Origin: Euperipatoides rowelli
Taxonomy: Eukaryota > Onychophora > Udeonychophora > Euonychophora > Peripatopsidae
Reading direction: 5' to 3' (one strand)
Length of the DNA stretch: 15,191 nt
NCBI GenBank assembly: GCA_003024985.2
Contig: PXIH01S0009771.1
The notes below the pieces were generated by a model, which was given only the letters and a program-made list of their open reading frames with translations, was not told the DNA's origin and did not search any database. The position numbers and the translations under genes are program-made. Each line of letters starts with the position of its first letter. Position 1 is the stretch's first letter. Shown piece after piece: positions 1 through 7,825 of this stretch.

Positions 1-186
1 CTGTAGGCTATACGTTATAACATCTAATCTTTTTCTTATTTTATTAATATATCCTATTTTTAATTTTAAAATATTTTATTTACATAACTTACTTGTTAAG
101 CTGTAAATACTTTGTGTGTAACATCCGCCTTAATTTATTGTAAAAACAAAACAAAACTAGGTGTCTGGAAGAGCATGTACTTTACA

Positions 187-985
187 TTAAGATCCAATAT
201 AAATAAAACACGTGATATTGACCATTGCCCGGTTCATCAAGGCGACAGCTTTCAATTGGAGTCTAATATGCGGTCGGTTTGCCACTCTATATATTTCTAG
301 CTCGTTGGTTGCATCTAAGAGTCTATATTTTGCAATTTTAACTTCAAGAAATAGCACTGCTTCTAAAAACCAGCCGCTTCCGTTTTTCTGGAACTCTTCA
401 AATGACTTTAATATTTTCATATATGCTTCTTGTATGTTTTCTATAAAAGCTTCATTTTGTAGAGTAACACTGATGTTGCTTAGGAAGTACGGTGTAATAT
501 TTTCAATTTCATCCTTTTGAATATTTTTTGAAAACTGTACACATGCGTTGAGGTATCATTTAACGTTTTACTTGGAAAAAAGTTCCATGTTTATAATTTT
601 AGTGAGCCTCTCCAAAGAATCTTTTAAAAACTTGTTTGTCTTTCATATTTGCTTCTTCCGCTTCAATTTTTTAACTTACTAGGTTTTTTTTTNATCGCTT
701 CTGAAAATTTACAGGGGTTACAATAGGTCATGTCAGCTTCTTTGTATATCCGCTTTGTACTTTCTTCCTCATTAGATGAGGTACTCCTTTTGTGTATATT
801 TGTATTGCTATATTCAACTTTTATTGATTGTGTGATGTCTTTATGCTTTGGTGCTGGGCTTGATGTCGAATTAAATTTCTGCTGCTTGAATATTCACCAC
901 ATATTTCGCAAAAAACATTTTGGCGTTTTGTTGTTAAATGTTTGGATAAACTAAAAATTTTCATGCAAGTTTAGATAGATGCTAC
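187..985 (-). pseudogene. Decayed gene: C2H2 finger plus Polinton/adintovirus-type DNA polymerase B N-terminal-like block
   Basis: On the minus strand a degenerate reading frame runs from about 985 down to a stop at 187. Near its start is a C2H2 zinc finger: Cys codons at 908-910 and 899-901, His codons at 863-865 and 851-853. Its central spacing is one residue shorter than usual, and half of a preceding finger is visible up to about 985. A charged Ser/Glu-rich linker follows, then several stops and a frameshift (about 540-690). The best-kept block is 187-540, with GSGW at 370-381 and IAKY at 325-336 and an Asn-Ile-x-Cys-Phe stretch near its end. This order resembles uncharacterised invertebrate proteins related to the N-terminal part of Polinton/Maverick or adintovirus family B polymerases. 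The catalytic polymerase domain is not in the window and would lie left of position 1. The coding signal is seen directly; the family name is from memory and moderate. It is non-functional as it stands. Confidence 0.42.
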
Positions 986-1668
986 TCCTTCAACTCTCTG
1001 AGTAAGAAATGAGTGTCTGGGAATTTTGCCTTATAATAGAGCCTCTGGTCCCGTAGCAATCTACTGATTAGCCAATTAGAATGCAGTTGTGTGTTTGTTT
1101 TACACAGTGTTGGGACTGTATGCTTTGAAATATATATTTCTTTTAACTAGCTTGTAGTCAAGAGATAATGCACAAATGAACTTTTTATGATGTACGGTAC
1201 TCAAGAGATTAAAATAAAACTAAACTGTGAATTTCGATGATGTCATAGCACCTTTTTATATGACATATTGATTATGGGTATGGAATTTTTTCCATTTGAA
1301 AAAAATATATCAAAGATGTTATTTAACTTAAAAACTACTTGAAATAAATTTTAAAACTATATTTTGATGTGTCAACAGTTTGAATTTTCAACAGGAAGCG
1401 ATTGATTGGAAGTAATCTACACACTGGAAGTCACATGTCTTAAGTTGATCGTCTTGGATTTTTTTGAATTTTCGAATTATAAAATTTCTTAAGTTTTTTA
1501 GACTTTATTCTGTGCCTTCATTGTTTGTAACCAATTGAATTATTCCTGCTTTCCTTTGACATACGTATTCTAGACCTCTAGGGTAACACAAATCTCAAGT
1601 CAATCAGAGCATTTTAAAAATGTTTTTCACGCATGTTTCTGCCCATCCTAAGATGTCACTTTTGCTCG
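986..1668. other. AT-rich stretch without recognisable gene
   Basis: No coding frame with family resemblance was seen on either strand. A CCAAT motif with flanking AT-rich sequence lies at about 1070-1080. That is upstream of the broken minus-strand gene if read in its orientation on the other strand, but there is no further promoter evidence. The rest is homopolymer-rich A/T sequence that leads into the tandem repeat starting at 1669. Confidence 0.4.
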
Positions 1669-2365
1669 GCCATCTTGAAAAAGACCTGGATGGGCTTCAA
1701 AACTTTTTCAATCCTATCATGCATCAACATCTATCCCATCATGCATATTCCGAATAGAGCAATATGCGGAAAAAGAGGACCAGGAAGTCTGCCATCTTGG
1801 GTTTTGAAAAGACCCAGGTGGGCTTCAAAACTTTTTCAATCCCATCATGCATCCTAATCTATCCCATCATGCATCATTGATAATATTCCGGATAATAGAG
1901 CTTCAATATTTGCAAAAACAACCAGGAAATCAGCCATCTTGGATTAAAGACCCGGATGTGTTTTCAAAACTTTTTCAATCCCATCATGAATCATAATGAG
2001 AACGAGAATAAGAGTGAGAATGAGATGTCCCATCAAGCATCCTAATATTCCAGATAATAGCTTTAAAAGATTTAATATCGGGAAAAAAGAGAAAGTCAAC
2101 CATTTTTAAAAAAAGACCCGGATGCGTTTTTGAAAAATTTGAAGTGGATGGGGTATATGTCCCATCATGCATCAATCTATCCCATCATGCATCATACTCT
2201 ATCCCATCATGCATAATAATGAGAATGAGAACAAGAGTGATAATGAGAATGAGATGCCCCATCATGTATCACGTCATATATGGAAACAGGAAGTCAGCCA
2301 TCTTGGATTTTCAAACTCGAAAATTTGGTCACCATCTTGAAAAAACTGGATGGCTCCAGAAATGC
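1669..2365. repeat. Complex diverged tandem repeat with GCCATCTTG and CCCATCATGCATC sub-repeats
   Basis: A composite motif recurs: GCCATCTTG, then AAAGACCCGGATG, then CTTCAAAACTTTTTCAATCC, then one or more CCCATCATGCATC boxes. Units start near 1669, 1791, 1933, 2098 and 2297, with a half unit at about 2331. Spacing grows from about 122 to about 199 bp because inner boxes expand. CCCATCATGCATC-type boxes cluster at about 1727-1870, 1979 and 2159-2215, and GAGAATGAGA-type hexamer tracts occur at about 1997-2025 and 2218-2255. Open frames crossing the region are by-products of the repeat and carry no protein-family signal. Each unit pairs GGAAGTC-like and CCATCTTG words, which resemble ETS and YY1 binding words, but that is only a word match. 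The array may be a satellite or the inside of an unidentified transposon. Confidence 0.75.
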
Positions 2366-2396
2366 TGTTTATTATTTACTAAATACAGGAAGTGAT

Positions 2397-2850
2397 GTCA
2401 TAGTTCTATAAATAAGCATTAAACTTCATGTTTTTATCTGAATATACTGTATATTGTATAATATTCTAGCTTTGGGTTTCTGAAATATTAAAGCATTTAA
2501 ATGTCTGCCTTTATAATTATCCTAAACATATTAATAACCCTATAATAATTAAAATATTAATAAAATATAATGCCGCTTCTCATTTTTTACTTTTTTTATT
2601 TAGTTCAGTTAGAGATTTTTTTTTCAACTGTCATGTAATAGACTCTGGCAAAACTTATCTTTTTGAAAACGTTGGAGTACTGTCATAGTTCTATAAATAA
2701 ACACTATGTTCGTGGGTCTGAATATACAATGTATTCGGTAATACTCATAGATTTTAATTTCTAAAATGTTGTGTTTGAATACCTTTTAAAACATCAGACA
2801 CGCTGCCGTAGTTCTATAAATGAGTATTATCGCTATCTATCTCGAATTTT
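2397..2850. repeat. Three diverged copies of a GTCATAGTTCTATAAATA-headed repeat
   Basis: The same header, with variation, occurs at 2397, 2682 and 2805 (GTCATAGTTCTATAAATAA, the same again, and GCCGTAGTTCTATAAATGA). The first two copies stay alignable for about 90 bp through a TCTGAATATAC word and a TTTCTRAAATRTT word. The spacing is irregular (285 and 123 bp), so this is a broken array or a set of dispersed copies. The TATAAATA word is TATA-like, but no gene follows any of the copies. Confidence 0.55.
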
Positions 2851-3200
2851 TCTAAATTTAGAGTACTCTCACCTAATCCTCTGTATTTTAATAAATCCAT
2901 ACCTCTTATAATTAAATGAATACATTCGTATTAAATCATATTTTATTATTCTACTGTATATATATTGCATAGTGTTTTTAAATCATAGAACATGCGGTTG
3001 TTTATTGCGGTGGCTTTGTATAGGTTATTTTCGTCGTAAATGATTGTCTTGTAGGTTTGGCTCATTTCATAAGGTAACTGAATCTAAATTCCTGGTTGAT
3101 TGTTCATAACATTTTTTTTCCATTCAAAAAATGTTCCTATAATTTTTTAGTTAATAAAAATTATTTTAATATTCTATTAACAAATACTTTTTTTTATAGA
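2851..3200. other. AT-rich stretch, nothing recognised
   Basis: Very A/T-rich sequence with poly-T runs near 3110-3120 and 3188-3195. No conserved reading frame, RNA gene or terminal repeat was seen here. Confidence 0.4.
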
Positions 3201-3380
3201 TCCATAGGATTAGCATGTGAAATCGTCCCATAAGATTAACATGTAAAAAGTCCCATTGGATTAACAAGTAAAAAATCGCCATAGGATTAACATGTAAAAA
3301 GTCCCATAGGATTAACATGGCTCCATCTCCTGAGACTTTCCTCATGTTAATTAGGTTTTCCTATAGGATTAACATGGCTC
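3201..3380. repeat. 25-27 bp tandem repeat (CCATAGGATTAACATGTAAAAAGT)
   Basis: Five units lie head to tail at about 3202, 3227, 3252, 3279 and 3303, built on the words CCCATAGGATTAACATG and TAAAAAGT, with a few substitutions and a period of 25-27 bp. A sixth partial unit (TATAGGATTAACATGGCTCCA) lies at 3362-3382, after a short inverted segment holding CATGTTAAT at about 3343-3351. That segment can pair imperfectly with the sixth unit. An open frame that starts inside the array has no protein resemblance and is not annotated as a gene. Confidence 0.85.
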
Positions 3381-3540
3381 CACCTCAAATGAAACGTTTA
3401 CCAGAACTTTCATATTATATACTTCTTGTACTTTTTTGTTATTTCAAAAGCTATTATCTCAGACAAAATATTATTTTTGGTCATATTATGTGGCGTATGT
3501 CCTACGTAGTGATGTTGCACGGGGCCCTCCTAAATGATCC

Positions 3541-3555
3541 CTGGGCCCATAACCC
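3541..3555 (-). promoter_or_regulatory. Primer-binding site of a truncated copia-type element (internal tRNA-iMet match)
   Basis: The plus strand reads CTGGGCCCATAACCC, which is the anticodon-arm sequence of eukaryotic initiator methionine tRNA. On the minus strand this is a primer-binding site of the kind used by Drosophila copia, which primes from an internal tRNA-iMet fragment. Three bases separate it from a TGTTGG at 3559, which on the minus strand is the ...CCAACA end of an LTR. The arrangement matches that of element 2 (14091-14110) almost base for base. The leader below it (about 3500-3540, GGGCCC-rich) fits a copia leader, but no gag follows, so the element is truncated. A hAT-type end is a weaker alternative because of the GGGCCC words. 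Confidence 0.6.
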
Positions 3556-3558
3556 GAT

Positions 3559-3800
3559 TGTTGGATAATTTGTTTGATTGTTGTTACTGTAAATAAATAA
3601 TATGTTGGAATAATGAAATATGCTATTACAGTTTTTATTTAGAAGTAAATGATTGTTATTTTTATATCAATATATTTCCTTTTGTTTGTTCAATAGATAG
3701 GCTAGTTGACTCATACACCACAATAACAATCACACATACCCAGCGTGAACATCCAAGTAATGAACATCCAAGCGTGAACATCCAAGAAGAAGATTAAAAA
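3559..3800 (-). mobile_element. Remnant 5' LTR of a third copia-like element (outer end not resolved)
   Basis: If the site at 3541-3555 is a primer-binding site, the sequence from 3559 upward is a minus-strand 5' LTR whose inner end is ...CCAACA. Its outer TG end could not be placed, because no matching LTR copy is in the window, so the right coordinate is only a guess from the usual length of such LTRs. Within the span the sequence is A/T-rich with no gene. At 3746-3786 the word TGAACATCCAAG appears three times (3746, 3761, 3775). Confidence 0.35.
3746..3786. repeat. Short tandem repeat of TGAACATCCAAG
   Basis: The 12-base word occurs at 3746-3757, 3761-3772 and 3775-3786; the first and third copies are preceded by GCG. 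It may be a local slippage product. Confidence 0.7.
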
Positions 3801-3980
3801 CCATTTACTGTAATATTATTATTTGCTCATGAATGTCATATAATAAAATGCTTGAAAATTCACATTTGTATCTTATTTTTTTAAAGATATACCTTAAACA
3901 CATAATTTTGATCCTGGTTCTGATCTACAAAAACATACAATGCGATTAAACTACAAAATAATCCCTTATATAAATATCTC

Positions 3981-4216
3981 AATATATGTAGACTGAACAA
4001 ATATGTGTGCTTGAACAAATCATAAGCCTCTCAAGTTATATTTAACTTCATAACTTTAGGCTAATATGTTGACTGATCAAATATGTGTGCTTGAACAAAT
4101 CATAAGCCTCTCAAGTTATATTTAACTTCATAACTTTAGGCTAATATGTTGACTGATCAAATATGTGTGCTTGAACAAATAAGCCACTCAAAAGTTTTAT
4201 TCAACTTCATAACTTA
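3981..4216. repeat. 80-bp tandem repeat, 2 near-identical units plus a diverged third
   Basis: Units run 3981-4062, 4063-4142 and 4143 to about 4216. The first two are almost identical over the stretch from AACAAATATGTGTGC to CTTTAGGCT. The third starts the same way (GACTGATCAAATATGTG), then loses CAT in the middle and drifts. Near identity of units 1 and 2 suggests recent duplication. No coding frame is present. The following 4217-4446 is AT-rich single-copy-looking sequence that abuts the LTR of element 1. Confidence 0.9.
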
Positions 4217-4446
4217 AATTATGTAGATAACACTGCACACAACAGAATATATGAAATCACACGTTTGATAAACAACAAGATTATCACAGTTCCAAAATAA
4301 AAATATTTATACAGGCAGCATTTACTTGTTTATATATTGTAGCAGCTTGTACAAACTATAGTAGACAATTACAAAATAGTAAAAAACAATTTTGTTGTAA
4401 AATATGATTGTATTCATTCCAGCCAAATACTTCCAGAAAAATAATC

Positions 4447-4952
4447 ACTTATTATAGTGAAATATCAAGGAAAAGAAAGTACTCCTGGTTTAAAAATAAC
4501 AAACTTATTAAGTGATGCATATGTTCTAATGTAAACAAAATGAGTGTTGATGACGTGTGTAACTGACCCTTGTGAATGCTGATGGCAGCTGGGCTTTGTG
4601 GGATAGCTTCCATCCGGGTTTTTATCTTTGTGAACTGTGTGATATGAAAAACGTGCAGTAAGTAACTGTGTGATATTTGATATGTAGTAAAGTGCTGGTA
4701 AATGTAATAACTGTGGTGAAATTACATTAGAAAATATTTATTTTTATGCTTAGTGATTTTGATAGTAAATGTACTGAATATTCGTGTTAAATAATGTTTG
4801 ATACATCTTCTTGAACGACCCCTCGTGATGCTCACGAGTCAGTCCATGTATATAGTGATTTGATATTTAACACCAGAAAATAAATATAATTATTAGATTG
4901 AACTGTCTTTTATCTGATTGTTTTTGCCATTAATATATACATCAAATTAACA
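4447..4952 (+). repeat. 5' LTR of element 1
   Basis: This pairs with 7319-7825. By eye the two differ by about 12-16 substitutions and six small indels, roughly 3% divergence. The start is mutated: the partner begins TGTTGTAATAG, while this copy reads ACTTATTATAG. The end is ...AATTAACA, giving TGTT...AACA termini typical of the class. A likely poly(A) signal AATAAA lies at 4879-4884, followed by a T/G-rich stretch, so U5 would be the last 40-70 bp. A perfect 7-bp-arm hairpin (CTCGTGA-TGC-TCACGAG, 4822-4838) occurs only in this copy; the 3' LTR lacks three of its bases. Confidence 0.93.
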
Positions 4953-4964
4953 TGGTAGTAGAGC
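4953..4964 (+). promoter_or_regulatory. Primer-binding site, 3' end of initiator Met tRNA
   Basis: TGGTAGTAGAGC directly follows the LTR end. It is complementary to the 3' end of eukaryotic initiator methionine tRNA (...GCTCTGCTACCA) with a single difference (T for C) that still allows a G:U pair. It primes minus-strand synthesis. This differs from the internal-fragment site used by element 2, which shows that the two elements belong to different lineages. Confidence 0.85.
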
Positions 4965-4999
4965 GCAATTCGTTCTAATTAAACCATTGGAATAACAAA

Positions 5000-5705
5000 A
5001 TGGCAGGCTTTGCAGAAAACAGCAGAACCAGTAGCCTATAGTTAAACTGAACAGTAATAACTACCACTTGTGGAAATTTGGAGTAGAAATGCTCCTACTA
5101 AAAGAGGATCTATGGGAAACAGTAACCCAAGGAAGACCAGAAAAGGCAAGTGACGATTGGATTAGAAAAGACAACAGTGCACGGGCCACGATAGCAGTAT
5201 CCGTGGAAGCTAGCCTACACAATATAAGTAGCTGCACCTCATCAATGGAAATGTGGACAAAAATAAAATTACACTTCGAAAGAGCAAGCTACTCCAGCAA
5301 AATATTTCTCAAAAGGAAGTTATATGCAACAAAACTTGAAAAAACCCGATATGGATGGATATATAAATCAAATATTGGGAATAGTAAAAAAACTCAGACT
5401 AGCGGGAGAAATTATATCTGACAAGGAAATAATATCGATGCTGCTTTGTGGCCTGAACGAGGAATATGACAGACTAATAATGGCCATAGAGGGAAGAAAT
5501 GAAGACATGGGACTAGATAACAAAATTAAAACTTAGAGACGAATCAAAGAGAAAAGATGAAAAAATTAACATGCATATGGAAAACCAACAAGCAATGACC
5601 ACAAATCAATATAGACCAGAAAGAATGGACAGACCACCAAGACTGTGTTACAAATGCAGATCTCCTGGACACATAAGGATAAACTGCCCCATGATCAAGA
5701 CCTAA
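5000..5705 (+). pseudogene. gag: Copia gag, frameshifted (capsid region plus zinc knuckle)
   Basis: The start is ATG at 5000. After about 13 codons the frame shifts near 5036, and the true frame resumes at 5038 with a Lys-Leu-x-Ser-x-Asn-Tyr-x-x-Trp motif, the usual N-terminal signature of copia Gag. This frame runs to about 5340, where an A-rich run shifts it. The next frame carries the UBN2-type capsid region (Leu-Cys-Gly-Leu-Asn-Glu-Glu-Tyr at about 5440-5470). A third shift near 5530 leads to a CX2CX4HX4C zinc knuckle at 5646-5687, Cys-Tyr-Lys-Cys...His...Cys, complete in its four metal ligands. The stop is at 5703-5705. Gag forms the particle and its knuckle binds the element RNA. Three frameshifts make this copy non-coding; each domain is otherwise well kept, in line with young LTRs. 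Confidence 0.85.
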
Positions 5706-5866
5706 ACAAAAGGACTGAAGGAGTACCGAATAGCAGAACTTACAACAACGACGAAACAAACATTATAGCAGGAATTGACGAAAAACCGGAAGAGGTGAAT
5801 GAAAATTAATACTCGTACATATCTACCTACGAAAATGTGCTAGGAGCAACAACCAACAAAAATATC

Positions 5867-6192
5867 TAGATTCTGGACTCCGAGCCTCCACACATATGTG
5901 CAACAATATTGAGTTAATGGATGAATATGTAGCCTACAAAACCAATAAAGACATAACATTCGCAAATGGTGACATATCAGAAGCACGAGGTAAGGGTGAG
6001 CTTAACTATACTTTTAACAATGATTGCATAAAAGGGATAGCATTGGGAGAAGTAATATATGTACCTAATGTTATAGCCAACCTGTTGTCAGTACCTGAAC
6101 TATGTAGGGAGGGATTTGAAGTGAATTTTAACAATAACACATGTGAAATCATGAACAGTGGCAAAGTTATACTGTCTGGAACAAAAAAGTAA
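5867..6192 (+). pseudogene. pol: Copia aspartic protease, active-site region broken
   Basis: The retropepsin active-site motif Asp-Ser-Gly-Ala-Ser-Thr-His lies at 5876-5898. It is broken twice: a TAG stop at 5867-5869 where Trp is expected, and a one-base loss after the Ser codon at 5879-5881, which removes the Gly codon. From 5896 the frame is open to 6189 and carries the C-terminal half of the protease domain, including a Tyr-Val-Pro-Asn...Leu-Leu-Ser-Val segment at about 6058-6094, typical of copia Pol just before the integrase zinc domain. The protein would cut the Gag-Pol polyprotein. The region 5706-5866 between gag and protease is decayed linker with stops in all frames. Confidence 0.75.
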
Positions 6193-6224
6193 GGGAATAT
6201 ATGAGGTAATACTCGAAACCAAAA

Positions 6225-6262
6225 CAACTAATAGTGTCATGACAGCATGACACTATTAGTTG
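6225..6262. repeat. Perfect 17-bp inverted repeat with 4-base loop
   Basis: The left arm is 6225-6241 (CAACTAATAGTGTCATG), the loop is ACAG (6242-6245) and the right arm is 6246-6262, the exact reverse complement. It sits at the start of the integrase zinc domain, where the Trp-His-x-x-Leu-Gly-His region is expected; here that motif appears shortened to Glu-Trp-Asp-Thr-Gly-His. A perfect hairpin of this length is unexpected in a coding region and may be a snap-back copying product. Confidence 0.95.
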
Positions 6263-7268
6263 AATGGGACACAGGTCATTGAGCGGTATAAGGAGGTTGA
6301 ATGGAACCTGTGATGTAAAAGGACTGAAGATTGAAAAATGTGTGCATGTTGACAACTGTACTGTATGTGACAAAACCAAACTATGCCAAAGATGATATGA
6401 GAAGAATCACGACACCAAAAGCGAGGAACCATTCTACTTGTTACATTCAGACATATGTGGGCCCATAGAGCCGGAATCAAAGGGAGGGGGAAGTTACTTT
6501 GTAACGATTATCGATGATTATTCCCGATACTGCTATCTAAAGGTCATAAGGAGCAAATTGGAGACTTTTAATGTTATAAAGAACTTCATAGATCACTATT
6601 ATAATAAATTCAAACATCACCCTATGTTCCTGAGAAGTGACTGCGGTGGAGAGTATAGAGGACAAGATTTAGAAAATTACCTCAGAGACAGAGTAATAAT
6701 GCACCAGAATTCTATAGTATATCATCATGAACAAAATGGCCTATCGGAAAGAATCGATCGAACTCTCTTAAACATGGCCAAGTCCATTATTAGTCATCAC
6801 AACCTGGATAAGAGACTGGGGAGAGGCCGTGTCTTCTGCATGATACCTATATAACAGATCACTGCATTCCTATACGAAGGGCACTCCATACAAGAGATGG
6901 ACAGGAAGATCCCCCAGATGTGAAACATCTCAGAATAATAGGCAGCAAAGTAGTCTATTGGGTATCAAAACAACTTAGGTGTAAACTATCGGATAGTGGA
7001 AAAGAGGGAGTTCTACTAGTAGAAAAGGCTATGGAGACACTGTAAAAGGATATCGTATACTAGATGGTGAGACTGACAAAATAATTTACTCCAGGACTGT
7101 TCGATTCAAGGAGGAAAATACTTGTAACAGCGAAAATTTGAATGACAATCACAAGGAATTGGAAGTGGTTTTTCCAATAAATAATACATATATTTACAGG
7201 AAATAGTGAAAAACCTAGAAGGTCAAGTAGGAGTAACCTAGGAAAGAAACTTGCAAGATATGATGAAT
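6246..7268 (+). pseudogene. pol: Copia integrase with intact D,D-35-E core, ending in the pre-RT tail
   Basis: This covers the zinc-binding N-terminal domain (Gly-His near 6275, Cys-x-x-Cys near 6348-6360), a TGA at 6393, the catalytic core and the C-terminal domain. The core is open from 6396 to 6854. Its catalytic residues are Asp at 6450-6452 (His-Ser-Asp-Ile-Cys-Gly-Pro), Asp at 6639-6641 and Glu at 6747-6749 (Gln-Asn-Gly-Leu-Ser-Glu-Arg), with exactly 35 residues between the last two. Frame shifts near 6815, 6900 and 7025 break the C-terminal domain, which ends with a Gly-Tyr-Gly...Lys-Gly-Tyr-Arg segment and ...Tyr-Ser-Arg-Thr-Val-Arg-Phe (about 7027-7110). The Arg-Arg-Ser-Ser-Arg...Ala-Arg-Tyr tail (7217-7265) normally precedes reverse transcriptase. 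Integrase inserts the cDNA into the host chromosome. Confidence 0.88.
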
Positions 7269-7310
7269 AGTGATGTGAATAATTTTCTTTTCTTTCTTTT
7301 TGTGACATTT

Positions 7311-7318
7311 AGAGGGAG
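7311..7318 (+). promoter_or_regulatory. Polypurine tract of element 1
   Basis: AGAGGGAG stands immediately before the TGTTG start of the 3' LTR, where plus-strand cDNA synthesis is primed. It is preceded by a pyrimidine-rich run (about 7281-7301) ending in ACATTTAG, which looks like a 3' splice acceptor. This is noted because the missing RT/RNase H segment would end close to this point. Confidence 0.8.
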
Positions 7319-7825
7319 TGTTGTAATAGTGAAATATCAAGGAAAAGAAAGTACTCCTGGTTTAAAAATAACAAACTTATTAAGTGATGCATATGTTCTA
7401 ATGTAAACAAAATGAGTGGTGATGATGTGTTTAACCTGACCCTTGTGAATGTTGATGGTAGCTGGGCTTTGTGGAATAGCTTCCATCCGGGTTTTTTTAT
7501 CTTTGTGAAAACTGTGTGATATGAAAAACGTGCAGTAAGTAACTGTGTGATATTTGATATGTAGTAAAGTGCTGGTAAATGTAATAACTGTGGTGAAATT
7601 ACATTAGAAAAAATTTTTATGCTTAGTGATTTTGATAGTTAATGTTGTACTGAATATTCGTGTTAAATAATGTATGATACATCGTCTTGAACGACCCCTC
7701 GTGATGCTGAGTCAGTCCATGTATATAGTGATTTGATATTTAACACCAGAAAATAAATATAATAATTAGATTGAACTGTCTTTTATCTGATTGTTTTTGC
7801 CATTAATATATACATCAAATTTACA
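7319..7825 (+). repeat. 3' LTR of element 1
   Basis: It begins TGTTGTAATAGTG and ends ...AATTTACA, and is about 97% identical to 4447-4952 apart from small indels. The poly(A) signal AATAAA is at 7752-7757. Compared with the 5' copy it has three bases lost at about 7706, removing the hairpin, and extra bases in T and A runs near 7495 and 7508. Following sequence is ATAATGATTC. Confidence 0.93.

Larger units (their letters stand above)
4447..7825 (+). mobile_element. Ty1/copia-like LTR retrotransposon 1, RT/RNase H deleted
   Basis: The element has two direct LTRs (4447-4952 and 7319-7825), a primer-binding site right after the first, a polypurine tract right before the second, and gag, protease and integrase between them in the Ty1/copia order. 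The internal region is only about 2.37 kb. Integrase runs to its C-terminal tail at about 7268, and the polypurine tract starts 43 bases later, so reverse transcriptase and RNase H are absent and not merely mutated. At least six frameshifts or stops break the reading frame. Flanks carry ATAAT at 4441-4445 and at 7826-7830. These would be the 5-bp target duplication if the 5' LTR edge, which is mutated, is off by one or two bases. It could move only if a relative supplied RT. Confidence 0.88.

Noticed and set aside
212-520. Plus-strand 102-codon frame
   Set aside because: It is antisense to the better supported minus-strand GSGW block and has no recognisable motif.
1633-2395. Open frames inside the complex repeat
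   Set aside because: The residues simply mirror the DNA repeat; frames appear on both strands and carry no domain signal.
3541-3555. tRNA-iMet gene fragment
   Set aside because: Only the 15-base anticodon-arm match is present. Acceptor, D and T arms and polymerase III boxes are missing, and the position next to an LTR edge fits a primer-binding site better.
3317-3568. 83-codon open frame across the 25-bp tandem repeat and the primer site
   Set aside because: No protein-family resemblance; it spans non-coding repeat and copia leader sequence.
1669-4216. CRISPR array
   Set aside because: Repeats are directly tandem or diverged, with no regular unique spacers, and the DNA is eukaryotic in character.
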